This document shows, one piece after another, positions 22,691-36,927 of a stretch of 64,000 bases of DNA (position 1 is its first letter; each line of letters starts with the position of its first letter). Source of the DNA: Cerioporus squamosus (Eukaryota > Basidiomycota > Agaricomycetes > Polyporales > Polyporaceae); the NCBI GenBank assembly GCA_022592435.1, contig JABYQS010000053.1:124001-188000 (forward strand). The letters run 5' to 3'. A program made the position numbers and the translations under genes. A model generated the notes under the pieces. That model had not been told where the DNA came from. It was given only the letters and a program-made list of their open reading frames with translations, and searched no databases.

Positions 22691-24106
22691 CTACAACTTC
22701 GCCATCGGCGGCCCCTCCCGGACGTGGACGATAACCTTGCCCCACGTCTTCCGCTGCTCGATAGCGACGAGCCCGTCTGCGGTGCGCTCCAGCGGGAACG
22801 TCTCCCGGTAGACGATAGGCTTCGCCCTGCCGGACGAGAAGAGACTGGGCAGGGTACGACGTCAGCGACAGCGCTATAGGCCCATGGCGACGCGCGGGAC
22901 TTACTCAAGGAGCTCCTTCCAGACCACTGGTACGCGCTCCGGCTCGATCTCTGTAGGTAGATGTGAGACAGTGCCCCCGAGACAACTCATCGGACGTACT
23001 CGTGTATGCGCCCCAGTGGATGCCGACGATTGATATGTTCTTGAGGAGCACCAGGTTCAACGCGAGCTGTCCAGCCCAGACATTTGTCAGCCAAAAAAAC
23101 GCGGACGTGGGTACACAAAGCAGACGCACCTTCTCAATCTGGCCCGCTGCGAAGCCCACCACGATCGCCCGGCCCTTCCAAGCGATGCACTTCAAGGAGT
23201 CTACGACTATGCGTCAGCCCGAATGCCTCTGAAAGTGCGCAACACGGCACGTACCCCGGATGAGACCGACGGGGTCGTAGATCACGTCGACGCCCTTGCC
23301 CCCAGTGATCTTCAAGACCTCCTTCTGCCACCCCTCCTTCGTGTAGTTCACGCCGTGGTCGGCGCCCGCCTGACGCGAGACATCGAGCTTCTCCTGCGAA
23401 CCTGCCGCCGCGATGACCTTCGCGCCCAGTGCTACGGGGTGGATGAACACTGGAACGTGTGTGAGACACAGGCACAGATAACTCACCTTTCGCTAGTTGG
23501 ACCGCGGCAATGCCGACGCCTCCAGCAGATGCTGTCACCAACACCCACTCACCCGGCTTCAACTCAGCCCTCCCGACCAATGCTTCATAGCTCGTAGGCC
23601 AAGTAACATACAGACCTGTGCCCGTCCTTCAACATCCCATCCTCCACTCGTCCCCACACATAATGGCATGCGAAACACGCACCGGCACCCTGGTCATACG
23701 TCATGTTATCCGGCAGCGGCACGAGAGCCTGCCAGTTCACCGCGACCTTCTCCGCGAACGCGCCCTGCGCGGCCCCGAACACCCTGTCGCCCGGCCTGAA
23801 CGGGCACCCGTCTGGGATCGGCGAGTCCGACGCGACGCGCCCCGCGAGCTCGCTCCCAAGCACGAACGGGCGCGGCGGCTGGTGCTGGTACTTGCCCTGG
23901 GATTGCAGGATCTGCATACATGGCGGCCGTCAGGGATGCTGGGAAGCACGGAGGATGCCATGTCGGGTACGCACGTCGAAGTAGTTCAGGCCTGCGCTGT
24001 AGACGTCGACGAGGACCTGTCCCGGGCCAGCCTTGGGCTCGGGGGCGTTTTGCGTGATGGGAATCTTGGACGGGTGGGCATAGTCGGTCACTACGAACGC
24101 GCGCAT
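22691..24106 (-). CDS. Quinone oxidoreductase / zeta-crystallin-like MDR
   Basis: Eight exons (24106-23975, 23911-23683, 23615-23487, 23431-23255, 23200-23130, 23066-23000, 22950-22905, 22844-22691) give 334 residues, normal for the family. The GroES-like N-terminal domain contains VYSAGLNYFDV and LGSELAGRV. The cofactor-binding domain has VTASAGGVGIAAVQLAK (the AxxGGVG NADPH fold motif), GADHGVNY, and GVDVIYDPVG. The end block LKNISIVGIHWGAY and GLVAIEQRKTWGKVIVHV closes the fold. There is no catalytic or structural zinc cysteine set, so it belongs to the zinc-independent NADPH:quinone reductase branch. Relatives with the HWGAY block include fungal acyl- or quinone-reducing enzymes. The substrate cannot be read from the sequence. 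Confidence 0.92.
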
Positions 24107-24697
24107 CGTGGACTGAGTCGTATTCTTCAACTATCTGGAAGCTGCAGAGACCCGGGTGCAGAGAAGACAAGCAAGGGGCGAGTGCGGGGAGGAGGTGATT
24201 TTGTACTAGTAGTGCGCCATCGTGGTCACCGGGCAAGCCGCTCGATCAGTTCGGGCTCTTCCCACTCCCGACACCGGTTGCCCCGCGTTTTCGCTGCAGG
24301 CTTCCCCATGGGGTGAGCTTAACAAATCGCCCGGACAGCACCATGGTAGACGTGTTCATCACATGCCATGACATGTTGAATTTGAGGCAAGCGTGGGCAA
24401 GGACTCGACTAGGGGCCTCCGAAAGCTCACACTCAGAAGTCCTATGTATCTCTGCCGGAGAGCATCCAATGATATACATATGCACCGAGGTTTCAGAGGT
24501 ACGAGGACGGGCAGCAGAGATACCAGCAATCTGCGACAGAACACTCGTGGTGGTACCATCGAGCTTGCGGACAGCTGATGAGCAAACGAGATTCTTGTCG
24601 ATGCGTGATATATGTACATTGCGCGTGAGATTGTTCTACAGGTCGGTCTGCCTCTGCCTCTGCCGTGATTACCGATTATTGATACTCAGTCCTATGC
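24107..24697. other. Intergenic, no gene seen
   Basis: This 591-bp stretch is the promoter side of the oxidoreductase and the 3' flank of the HECT ligase. Open frames here are short and unrecognised. Confidence 0.5.
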
Positions 24698-27600
24698 CTA
24701 TGCGAACCCGAAGCCCTCGCCGCCCTCGTTGATCGCGAGCAGCAGCTGCTGGCGGAGCATCTCATACGAGGAGTACTGCGGGAGATCGATCTGGTTGAAG
24801 CCTGCAGAAGAATACGCGTCAGCCACATGCACACAGTCGACGCGACATGAGTGAGACGTACAGGTGTGAGCCTGGGGAAGACGGTCTGTATCGCCATACG
24901 CCTTGTGTATTGAGAAGCGTTGCGTGCCCTGGACACCCTGCAGTTCGACGAAGCCACCAAGCGGTACACGCGACGTGCCCGTCGCGAAGCTGAGCACCTT
25001 CGCTCGCTCCTCGCGGTTGAAGGACTTAAGCGCGCGCCACCACCAGACGATGACCGGGTCGGAACTCGTGTAGCCGTTGTACTCCGTCGCAGACCTCCAC
25101 TCGTCGACGTCGATGTCGGGCGTCCCGGAGATGAGCAGCTCTAGCTCTTGCTCGTTGAACTACAGATGAAGAGTGAGACAAGGTAGAAGAAGAAGCGACA
25201 GGGACAACTCACAATCGAGACGAGGTCCTTGGGGATGATCTCATAGAAGCCAGCGACAAGCGATTCGATCTGGTCCTTGATCGACGAGTACAGGCGGTAG
25301 TTCGCAGATAGCTGCACGAACTCCTTTTTGTTCTCATTCGTGACCGGGATCGACGCGCCGCCCTCCTTCAACTCCACGATCTTCATGACGCCGAACTGCA
25401 GAAAACAGACCAGTCAGTACACGCCCCACCCGGGTGTCAACCAAAGGCAACATACCTCATCTGCCTCCACGCTGAACGTCAAGTCGAGCGGGCTGGGGTC
25501 GTTCTCCAAGATCCAACAGAGCGAGTTGTAGTACTCCGGGTCGACCCACTCTACGTCTTTGTAGTCGACCTGCTTGCCCAGCAGTTGCCTGTATAGGCTG
25601 CGCGCGAAGTATGCATCGAGCAAGCGGCCATCGTAGATCGCCTTCCCAATGATGCGGCCGACGAACTTGAAAAACGACAGATGCTCCGGGTTGACCCACG
25701 ACGCACGGTTCGGCTGGTACGTCAGCTTGTCCGCAGCACATGGCTGGAAGAGCGCGTAGTTGGGGTCGAACATCTGCCGCGCCAAGATCTGAAACCACTC
25801 GCGCGTGACACCGCCCGCGTCGACACCCTCCTCGTCGTAGAAGCGCACGCTCAACTTGCCGTACTTGATCTGCTCGCCCGTCTTCCGCTGCAGGTACTGG
25901 AAGCTGTCCTCGAACACGCGCTGTCGGCGGACGTTGAGCTGCAAGGTCCCGTGGTGTTCGCGGTTGTGCGGCCGGCGGTGGAGCTGCTGATTGAAGTAGT
26001 TCCGCTTGTTGTCGAAGTCGAGGACGCGCGGGTTGTGGACGAGGAGGGAGAACGAGCCGCTCATGAGGGACGGGTTGTTGCGGACCATCAGGTTCAAGAC
26101 CTTCCGGTGCGCATCTGTAAAGGTAACGAACAGGTCTTCCATAGACTCGCGGGCACTGGTAGGTGATCGTGGTGACGTTGATGCCCGGAGAGCACGAGCA
26201 GTCGCGCCAGACGTCGTCTTCGGACCGACATACTTGCACACCACCATCAGAGACTCGATGAGCGGCAGTAGGACGGTAGCGATATGCTCCATCTCTGGCT
26301 TCTCCTCGATGATGGAGAGACAGTCGCCAAGACGCTTCCACAGGGGCGAGAAGCGGAAGCTCTCGTAGATACTCTGCACCTTCTCAACATCGGCATCCGT
26401 CGAGTTCCCGGACGTCTTCGGCGAGTACATGTAGTCGATGGTCTTGAGCACCCGCAGAAGCTTGGCCTGGTCTGACGAGGCCGGGGAGAACTTGGCGGCG
26501 ATCGTAGTAGCAAGCACGTCTGGTTGGGCCTCCGCGTCCCGCAGAGCGCCTGCGAGTTCGTCCAGAGCAGCAAACAAGCTCTGGCCAAACTCTTGCGCTC
26601 GGGTACGCAGTTCTGATGAGATGACTTCCCGAGCATCAGGGATATATGAGAGATGTTGGATGAGGGTCAAGCTCTGCGCGAAAGTGCGTCCGGAGCACTC
26701 GCCGGCGGTCAGGACATTGACGATGAGGCGAAGCACATGGTGGGGAATGTGGGGAGGGTTGGCAAGCAGGACCTTCTCCTCGACAGTAGCGGGGGGCTTC
26801 GGCTGTGGGTTTTCAGGCTGCGCTGCTGGTGCAGGAGCTGCGTCACTCGGTGCTAGACAAAATGTGAGGACGTCATATCCAAGATAAGACGATATTTAGT
26901 GACTTACCATTCGTGGGTTGGGCAGCCGGCTGATCGTCTCCACTGGCGGGAGGCTGCTCTCCTGTAGAAGCCGGAGCTGTTGTTGCAGCGCCTGCTGCGC
27001 TCGTCTCCGCGGTAGCCTCCGGCTTCTTCTCCTTATCCTTGAGGCTAGAGAGTGGTCGAGTGACCGTGGCGAGTAGGGCAACGACTGACTCCACGATCGA
27101 GGGTGTCCTCAGGATGGACGCACGATCGAGGAGGCTGAGCAGGAGGACGATCGGATAGTGAGTCTGCGGGGCTTGCTTCTCCTTACCCTTGCCCTTCTTT
27201 GACGAGCTCCGACGAAGGCCGACGGGGAGTTCATGCTCAGTCAAGAAGAACAGGGAAGAGAGCTCGTTGGAGCTGACGATGTAGGTGAGAGCCTCCAAGC
27301 AGCGCTGGACAATCAGCTCTGGCACGACGTCGTTTTGGGGCAGCGACAGAGATCCGAAGTAGTCAGAAGGAACACGTTGCTTGCCAACGGCCTTGGGTGT
27401 CTGCGGGGCGGTAGCTTTGAGTGGCGAACGGACATCTGCGCAAAACTCTTGTCGATCGAAGCAAGGTCACCGGAACCGTCTTGTAGGATGCTCAGGAGGA
27501 GGTTGAACAAGTCTGTACGAGACTTCGCGTTTTCGCAAAGGTTGACGAGCACCTTGTAGAGCAGGTTCTTCTTCAGGATGTGCGGGTAGAAGAGGAGCCT

Positions 27601-30600
27601 GACCAGCGCGGCCAATGCGGACTTATCGAGCAACTGGATTGCCTCCCGAGGTTGGGGCGCCTTCGCTGGCTGAGTAGCGGCTGGTTGAGCGCCGCGAGCA
27701 TCCTGGTGCGCAGCAATGTGACGAGCCCTCGCTGGCCGACCATGTTCACGATGAATATTCGCCTCCGCGATCATGTGGGAAGGCAGACTCTGAATGAACA
27801 CCTCATCGGAATCCATCAATACGACCTGACGAAGCTGGGGATCCAGGCTAGCGATGAAGCTGGCGGGATCGATGTCGACAGGACCGCCTGGCTGCTGCGC
27901 GGCTTGCTCTGCGCGTGTCCTCTGGGCGCGTTCAGTAGCCTCCTGCTGTATGATTTCGGCACGGATGTCTGGCGGAAGAGCCTCAAGGAACTCGGCGCTG
28001 ATCTGGGAATCCGCCGGTCGCTCGACTTGCGCGGCGCGCTGATCGCGAACGTGCTGGTTAAGGACTTCCTCTCGCATATCGTCCGGAAGAGCCTCGAGGA
28101 AGGTTGGGTCGATACCGGTATCGGTGATATCCACGGGGTTGCCATGAATCATGACGGTGACACGTTCGGGTGCTGGCGCTCCCGCACCTGCAGATGACTC
28201 CGCAGCCTCAGGTCCATTCGCGGCTGTAGACGGCGCTCCACCTGGAGTCGTAGACTCCTCCGATGCGTCGGCCATCTCCACATCGTTGTCGGGGGTGCTG
28301 GAGGAGGCTTCTTGAGCAGCGGCAGCCTCCGCAGCCGCTTGAGCAGCAGCCTCCGCAGCCGCTTGAGCAGCAGCCTCCGCAGCTCTCGCCTCTTCCTCTG
28401 CCTTCGCCTTCTCTGCTGCTTCGACGGCCTCCTGCTCCTTCTTCGCTGCTTCCGCGGCGGCACGGGCTTGCTCTTCACGGAGACGCTCCTGTTCGCGTTC
28501 TTCAGCTTCCTTCGCCTTCTTCCATGCTTCCACAGCGGACGGGAGGAGGGCGAGAATGACGTGGTTGTTCAGCTTAGTAAGTCGTGATTGCTCGAACTTG
28601 CCGTTGAGCATCTTGGCTTCCTCGGCCCAGCGTTGCACTGTCAGAAGAGGCTCAAGTGAACGACCTTCGGCACGAGTGTCGCCCTGTCGTGGAGCTCTCT
28701 CCAACCGAATTGAGGCTGAGATAGCGCCGCTGCGCCCATGACGCAGATTGCCAAGGACACCGGCCGGGACGTTGATCTGCAATCCTTCATGTCCAAGAGC
28801 AGCACGACCGTGCGAGAGCATCTGCTGCAGGAATTGTGTCGCACCCTCGCCGAAAGCATCCTCGAGAGTTGCGTGAAGATCAAGAGCACCGGTACCGAGG
28901 ATTGTCGTCCGGTGGTTACGGCGAGAAGTCCGGCCCTGTGCGGCTCGAGCAGCGTTGGTAGAAGGATCGAGCATCAAGGGGTGAGTCACGTTCTCAGCCG
29001 AGGGAGCAGGAGGGTTCCGCCGTCCGAAAATCTCGAGGTCGTCATCGCCTAGGAATTTCTTAGTTTGATGTATACAGGGGCATCAAACACACTCTTACCT
29101 GCACCGCGCCTCCGCGACCCACGGACTGCACCAGTCCAAACAACGGGATGGCCATCGGGACCACCGCCCAAGCCAGTCGCCAATGGACCTCCGCCAACAA
29201 GTGCATTTGCGAAGCCAGCTGCGATGTCGAACAAGCTCGGCCCGACGTGACCCTCATCGATCATGCCAAGTTCGTCCGCAAACCTGTGAGGTATCAGTAG
29301 GCCGCTCCTACATTTCGCAGACGATACGACTTACTCTTCGCCTTCAGAAATGACATCCCCTTCGTCGTCCAAATCCATCGGGGCGATAGGCATGTCTGTA
29401 AAAAGGAATTTCAGGCGGATGGTTCTAGCCGTTGAACGACGAGCCTCGTACCTCCAGCATCGTCTTCCTCATCTCCCTCATCTGCGACCTCATCTGCGCC
29501 ATCGCCAACTGCAATGTCCTGAGGAAGGAGTGAGTCTCGGGACACAGCCCATAGAGGTTGTGCTCTTCATACCTGCCACATCACCTCTTCGCCTTCCTCC
29601 TCCTCCTCTTCACCAGTCTCTTCGTCAGCAGGCTCGCCCTCGTTCTCAACAAGACCTTCTTCTTCTTCCTCGTCCTCGTCCTGCCAGCCCTCCTCCGACT
29701 CTCCAGTCTCGTCTTCGAGGTCCCCCTCGACGTCTTCCTCATCCGTGGCAGAGGTGTCTTCGCTGCCTGTCTCATCACCAAAGTCCATGTCGACGTCGTC
29801 ATCCTCGTCGTCTTCATCCTCTTCGTCCATCTCGTCCTCATCGCCGTAATGCACGTCCTCCATTTCCTGTCACGATGTCAGTTCCAAACACTGTGGTATT
29901 GAGTTAAGATACTTACACCGCCAAACCTGCGCACACCAAAACGCGTCAGTACGTGAAGGAAGACGGGGGTCGACAAGCCAACTCACAGTCCGAGGGAAGA
30001 GTTGCGATACATCTGACTAGCCTCGTCGTTCTCGGGGCTTCTGTCTCGTCGTCCTCCTCGTCTTCCTCTTCCTCCGAGATGTCGGACTCCGAGAGCACGT
30101 CCTTCTCCTCGAGAAGCTCCTTGTTCTTGTCGGAGACACGACTCATCTTCATCGCGATCTTCGTGCTGTAAAGTATGTCAATATTAACGATAAAAGTACA
30201 AGATACATCACGTACAGATGCTCCAGAGGACGGAGAACCGATGAGACGACGTTGCGAATGTTCGGGTAATTCAGGTCGAGCTCGGATAGGACGTTCGTCA
30301 ATGTTGCCACAAAGTTCTTCTCAAGCATAACTTTGGCGATGTGGGTCGGAACCTCGTCGCTCGCCTTCTTGCCGTTGATATTGAAACGGACCGTGAGCAA
30401 ACGATGGCATAAGTCGGAGAGCGCAAGCAAACGACTATAGCGCGTCTCCGGGTTGTCCGACGAAGGAAGGTCTTTCAGCGCGCGGCTGATCGCCTCGAGA
30501 ACGAACTTCCGGACAGAGACGAGATCGGCGGGAACGTCCTTGATGTCCTGGTTCGCAGCAGTGTCAACGCAGAGGGCGACGATGACAGACATCGCCCAGT

Positions 30601-33600
30601 TGCACAGCGTGATCTGCTTGCGCGCCTCAGACGGCGGCTGAGGGTTGATGGTGCCGAAGGTCATGAGGTCGGAGAGGAGGAACTGAATCGCAGCGGTGCG
30701 GTGCTTGAGCCCGCTATCCTTCGCAGGAGTCTGGTTGCGCTTCTTCGGAGTGTACGACAGGAACGCAATCTTGCAGGACTCGTACGAGAAGAGCAGCTCC
30801 GTGAGAATCTGCATGATGAAGCATGGGTAGGTGTAGTCGACCGGCTCCTGGGGATGCTTAAAGTTAGAAGACGCCTCTCCAGCGGCAGGGTGGGGCTCCG
30901 TCGACGACGTCGCTTCAGAAGACTTTGCTGCGTCTGTCCCAGCGGGGGCGGCTGTACCTTCCGTCGTGGCGTCAGTCTTGACGGTCTTCATGAGCTCGCC
31001 AATGAGGTAATGGATCAGGTTCTCAGTGGACTCCGCCGGAGCAGTCGTTGTCGCAGCCACGGGAAGCGCAGGCTCGTCTACCTGCATCTCGTGTCCCTTG
31101 TTCTCGCCAGACGGCGTTGTCTGCGAGGGTGGCGTGGACGACGGCTTCAGGCTGATAGTCTTGACCGACGAGTAAGGCTGGGAGAGTTGGCACAACTCCT
31201 CTGTTACCTTCACGAAGGCCTCGGGATCGCGGAGCGCGGTGGAGTTACACCCAGAGACGAAGGCGCTGATCTCAACCATACGGGTACGAGGATGAGAGAA
31301 GAAGCGCTTGACTTCCTGGCGCATAACATGCTGCAGAGTGGCCTGGTTCTCGACGACGTGGCGTACGATGATCGCGATGTAGGACTGGATGCCCGTTCCG
31401 CTCTGTGTGCCCGAAGAGACCCTCAGGTACTGGAAGAGTAACCCAACTCCGTTGCGCTTCACGAAGGACTCGGCGATGCTCTGATCCCGAGTCAAGAGGA
31501 CGATGAGCCGCAGCACGGAGATGAGCTCGTCCTTGGGAAGAGTTGGAACAGCAAGGAGACGCATGCAGAAGTCGAAGAGAGAGTTGCGAGCTTCAGCATA
31601 TCGGGGGCCCTGAGCAATAGATTCGCGGACGATGGGCTCGTTCTCCTTCGGAAGCGAGATGCTACGTGGGGAATCGCCAGACACCAGCAAGGACTCGATG
31701 ACGAGCAACTGAGCGGAAAGCCACTTCGGGATGACAGGTTGTCCGTCTTCTCTGGGGTTGGACAACAGAAGGGACAGAAGGACGTTCATGAGGTTCTCCG
31801 CCTCCTTCTCCGCCATTTGCGAAGCAGGAGAAGACGGCTCGCCGAGGACAAGCGCAAGCAGATGACACCTGACGGAGAGAGGCTGCTCCTGCACGTCGTA
31901 TGCCGAGGGAGAGAACGCCTGAATGTCGTCGATGAGCGCCTTGACAGCCTGTGTACGGTACTCGCTTGTTGGTCCGACGAAGACCTTCTGCACGTCGAAG
32001 ACCAAAGAGGGGTGTTCGTCGACGAGACTCAGAACACGGCGGCCAATGCCCTCCTTGAGAGGCTCTCGCGCAGCACTCAACTCCTTCGCCCACTCTTCAG
32101 CACTCTTTCCTGGAGGTGCAGGGGGCTCTTCCGGGGCAGCAGCGGGTACCGGAACGCTCTCCGGTGCCGCCGATGCATCTTCGTCCGAGGCAGTTGGAGC
32201 AGCGTCGCTTGCAGTTGGTCCCTCAGCTGGTCCCTCAACCGAGGCTTGTCCTTCGACCGGGGCTTCACCCTCAGCTGGCGCGGCGGCTTGACCCTCGGCA
32301 GCAGCGGGTTGAGGTTCGGCAGCAGGAGGTTGATCTTCGGCAGCCGGCTCTGGATCCGGAGGGAGCGGGTATGGCTGAGCAAGCAAGAGCTCGGTCGCTG
32401 CATTGACGTTGTTGCGCGTCCTCAGCAGCGCGCGCTCGGCAGCAGAGCGCGGGAAGCCCATGTCCATTAATTGGCGAATACGATTCTCGTCCGGCGCGGC
32501 CACTGGTATACGAGGCACTCCGAGACCACCGGCACCGAGAATCGAGGCCGAGGTCTGCACGTCCTTGATCTCCTCATTCTCCGCGTTCAGGAGCTCCATG
32601 ACGATGTGAACCACCAGCTTGCTGACACCGATCGGTGCTGAAGGCAGCCAGGACGCTTCCCACACGGAGCGAACCAGCGGCAATGCGGCGTGACGCATGC
32701 GGACAAGGAAGTTGTGGGGTTCGAAGTACTCTGCGTCGGTGTCCTTCTTGTCGGTGGTGATAGCGAGAGGAGTTTGGTTCGAGTCGAAAAGAGGCCTCGA
32801 CGACACGAGAGGCTGGATGAGGGACAGAGCAACCTTCAAGCCGTTGAATGCGTGCGTGAGCTCCTGCTTAGTGACCTCTGACCGCTCGTCGGCGTTGACT
32901 TGAGTGATCATGTCGATGGTAGTGAGGAACTCCCGGCAAAGACCGAAAAGTGCCTCAAGACCGCCGACGCGGTTGAATGCCACGAGCAACATGGTATGGA
33001 GAGTACGTTGAGATGGCCGCTCTGGTGGGCGTAATGTGGTCAGCGACAACGATCACAATGGCAATATGAGCGCCGAGCTTACCATCGACAAGGAGAGCCA
33101 TGGTCGTGTTCAGCATGGACGTGTAGTAGGAGAACAGAGACAGCTTGTCGCCTGTACTGCAAACGTCAGAGTATGTATCGGTAAGTCAAAGATAGTCCGT
33201 ACTGAAGGTCTTCTGCTCCAGATGCTTGACAATGATGTCAGCCAGAACGGCAGCTGCCTCCTTGATCTTCGCCTTCTGGCCAGTATCCGAGCTTCGGCGT
33301 GTCTGGAACAATCGCACGATGGCTGCGAATGTATGTCAATACGACGCTGATACATTTTATGCACCTGCACTTACACTGGAAGAACGGTCCCAGCGACGAA
33401 GGAATCTGCGTCACGAGGTGCTTCAAGCCTTTGGCGTTCTTGTCCCTAGGCTGCTCGTCCTTCTTCGCTGCCGTAGACGTCGCTGGTGCACTCGACATTG
33501 ACGCTTCACCGGGCGTGGCACCGTTCGTAGCAGCTCCCGACGGGGTATCCGCGGTCCGCTCTCCGACAGGAGTGGGCGCCTGTCCATCTTGAGCAGGCGC

Positions 33601-36600
33601 AGCAGCACCCGAACCGGAGAGTAGGCTAGAGAAGAGATCGTGCGGATGCGTAGAGATGTCGATCCCTCGCGCAGACAGGGCAGACTTCAGAGTGATGTTC
33701 TCCCACACGCAGGCGCGCTGCAGAGCCCCGAGCTCGCCTAGGGCGGACGGCGTACGGCCGATGAGAGACTGCAACAGGGTTTGAGTTGCACGACCATGCG
33801 AGTACCCGGCAGTTGCGTAGATGTCGGAAAGAAGGGAGATGCGGGTGTGAAGTGTGATTAGCTTGCGGAAGCGATCATTTGCCTTCTCCTCTTCCTCGCC
33901 AGCTGTAACTTTGTTAGTAGCGATTCATGTTAGCAACGGAAGAGACTGACCACTGAAGTCGACCAGAGAGAGCAGCTTGGGTTGCTCCTCCATAGTCTGC
34001 CAGAAGTCCTTGCACTCTTCGAGAGAGTCTTGGACGATTTTGACGAGGAACGTAAGAGTCTCACTCGTCGCGGCCTCTGCCATCGTGCGGATGACTTGTA
34101 CCAGCGAGTCCGAAGCGACGCTGTTCGCGAAGTCGTAAGGAAGACACGGCAGTGAGGTGAGCCTCGCAAGACGATCCATTCCATCAGCGTCAGCAACGAA
34201 GTCTCGGCAATGCGGAACATGTTGGAAGAAGCCCTCGAGGAACTGAGAGTAGGACCGTGAGCAAACCCCTCCAAAACTGTCGAGACTGTATTACCTTTCC
34301 GAAGACGTCGATATAAGAGATGACCAGGTTGTCATGCGACCGGCCGAAGAGGTCGCTCGCGCTCGAGCTGTGTTGCTCCGAGTTTGTTTGCTGAGCGGTG
34401 GTTGACGCTTGTTCCAGAGGCACAGGCTGGTCTACGTCCATAGCTACGCCAGCATCCGCGCTGGAAGACTCGGCGGGAGCAGGGTTCTGCGGCTGCAGCT
34501 TGTAGTAGTGCTTGATGTCGTCAGAAACAGTAATCGCGCTTCCGAGCTCTTCAATCTTGCCCATCGTCGTCTTGATGGCAGCGAAAACCTTGTCTTTCAG
34601 CGCAGGATGATGACGAATAAGCTCCTCGATGGATGTGCCGATGAGAACTGCGTTCTCCTTCTCCTGCAGGACGCGCTGGTGGTCCTCGGACGTGAAGATG
34701 GAGAAAAGGCTCGGGATAGTGTTAGGACGCGAGTTCAACTGGTCCTGTCCAGCCTGATTGAGGCACAGCGCCCCAAGAGCGTTGGGAACCGACTGAATGA
34801 CTTCGATGACAGGCTCGAGACCCTTCTCAATGACACTGTAGAAGACCTCCGGGAGCTCCGCCTCTTGAATAACAGGCAGACAGGTGGGCTCATTGTGCAC
34901 GAAGATCGCCATGATGTTGATCGCTATTTACAACGGCCAGATCAGTACGAAGCATGATATTGCTGCCTGTAACCCTTACCGAGGGCAAGCGCGCTGGGAC
35001 CAAAGATGGCTCGATGTTGCATGATCTTCTTCACGGACTTCAACAGCGATGAGTCAAGAAGGCCTCGAAGACCCTCGGCAGTTCCGGACGACTGCATCAT
35101 ACGATGAACCGAACGAAGTGTGTGCTTCAGCACCGCTGTCCGAGCGACTGAGAGCTTGCCTAGAGCCAGGGTCAGTATGAACCAAGCGTTCACCTGAGGA
35201 AGAGCAGTACCGTACGAAGCCACCTCATCGTTAGGTCTACCATCGTTCCCGTGCTCTTCGATATCAAGGTTGACTTCGTACTACGACATACGATAAGTTG
35301 TGATAGCTGAAGGCGAGATGGGATGGACGTACCTCGATACGGTCGACAAGGATCTCAACGCCGCGAGCGTTGCAGAACAAGGTGAATGCGTTCGTGTAGC
35401 CATAGAGAACGTTATCGAGCAGTTGCATCGTCTTCGACACAAGGTACAAGCGGTTGGGGAGTCGATTCTCAATCGCCTGGATAAGCACAGGAATCAAGCC
35501 AGCACCAACGATCATGTTGCCTCCAGATGCGTGGGTCGCAAGGAAGGTGATGAAGGAGAACAGCGCCTCCACGAACGCTTGTGGTAGAGTCGACGTGGGC
35601 TGGGCGACCTCAGAAACAGTCTTCCTGAGTAAAGCCATCAGGATACCGTGATTCACGCCGGCATTCACGGCCGTGAGGACGTCCTGGATCTTCGATCTAT
35701 AACGAGACATCGCGTCGAGCGCTGCCACCGCAGCAGTCTGGACCTGGATATCGACACCACGGTCGAGCTGCAAGAGCTCAGCAATATGCGTGATCAAGTC
35801 GGGCTCGTACAAAAACAGCGAAGACTGAGCCTGAGTGTCGGAATGCGTGTGGCCGAAGATGGCCGTCGAGAGCAGGCGGACGACGACAAGCTTCTCGCGG
35901 TCGCCCGCGAAGGTGTTCGTCAAGACTTGCGCGCCGCGGATACGCATCAAGAGCTCGAACTTCTCGCTGTCGGGGACGTTGTATGCCTCGATGGTGTCGG
36001 CGAGGATATCCATCGCAGGCTTGGATTCGATCGTCTTGCTGTCGATGTGAATCGTGACTGCTCCTGACGATGTTGATGCGTTGGCAGAAGGAGCGGCAGC
36101 CGACGAAGGAGGCTTGCGGGGCGTCTGCGCAACAGAGTCAAAGACATCTCCCTCCGTTGTCTTTTCTTTCTCTTTCTCCTTCTCCTTGCCTGTAGCACCA
36201 GACGACGCTTGACGATAGAAAACAAAGTTCACCTCCCTTGCTTCTGTGGGAAGCGCCTCCACCTGTGCTCTCCCCTTTTCCGTCGCCAGATCCACCAAGT
36301 TGATGTCGTAGTCACGGAGGTTCGGCCAACGCTTCGCCAGTGAGGTGAGACGGGACGTGGAGATGTTGAGGGCATGTGACACGGAGGGCTGCGAAGAATA
36401 CTGCTGTGCGGGGCGCAGTAGGAGATTGAGCGCGAGGATGAGCACGTCAAGATCAGACGAGAACATAAGGCTGTTGAGGCGCTGCATTCATGGGCGAGTC
36501 AGCACACAAGGAGAAGGGGCCGCAAAGTGTAGCACTCACGTCATAGGAATTGAATGTTTTCCTGTTCGTCGAGTTCTCCAGTAACAGCCGCTCAAAGCGA

Positions 36601-36927
36601 AGTATCTCGCAGACCGTCTTCTTCGTCAGGGGGGTGAATACGTTCACCTGGAGGTTGTCGATGTCGTAGTCCCGGATTGCCTCCTCCAGGATCGAGTCGA
36701 ACTTGTTCAGGACCTTGATCCACGCGTTCAAATCCGACCGGGGCCATTTCCACGAGTCGATCTGTGACAAAACTTCATGCAGGTCTTCATTCGGGGTCTC
36801 CAGAAGTTTGTTGATGAGCTCCGCGACCTGAGGCAGCTGTACGCACTGTGAACAAGGAGGCGCGTCTCGTTCGACCAAATTGACATACCGGAGCTACAGC
36901 TCTCTTCGATTTGTGTAGGATCCTCAT
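24698..36927 (-). CDS. TOM1: Giant HECT E3 ubiquitin ligase, TOM1/HUWE1 type
   Basis: The gene spans 12.2 kb with roughly twenty short introns and about 3,700 residues, the usual size of fungal Tom1. Exon 1 (36927-36889) encodes [13 protein letters not shown], and exon 2 opens with [12 protein letters not shown], the start of the armadillo-like DUF908 region, followed by DUF913-like helical repeats (to about 33 kb). A UBA domain ([18 protein letters not shown]) lies near 32.45 kb. Acidic blocks run from 29.86 to 29.57 kb. Three ubiquitin-binding-motif repeats ([42 protein letters not shown]) lie at 28.12-27.8 kb. The HECT domain covers 26.1-24.70 kb and ends ...GEGFGFA. The active-site Cys in HTCFNQIDLP is split by the last intron (24802-24861). 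Tom1 family members act in mRNA export, histone and ribosomal-protein turnover. It is divergent from SUB1. Confidence 0.95.

Noticed and set aside
29350..29907. Plus-strand frames opposite the acidic block of the HECT ligase
   Set aside because: They mirror an Asp/Glu-rich coding region (Leu/Ser/Arg/His-rich on the reverse) and do not resemble any protein.
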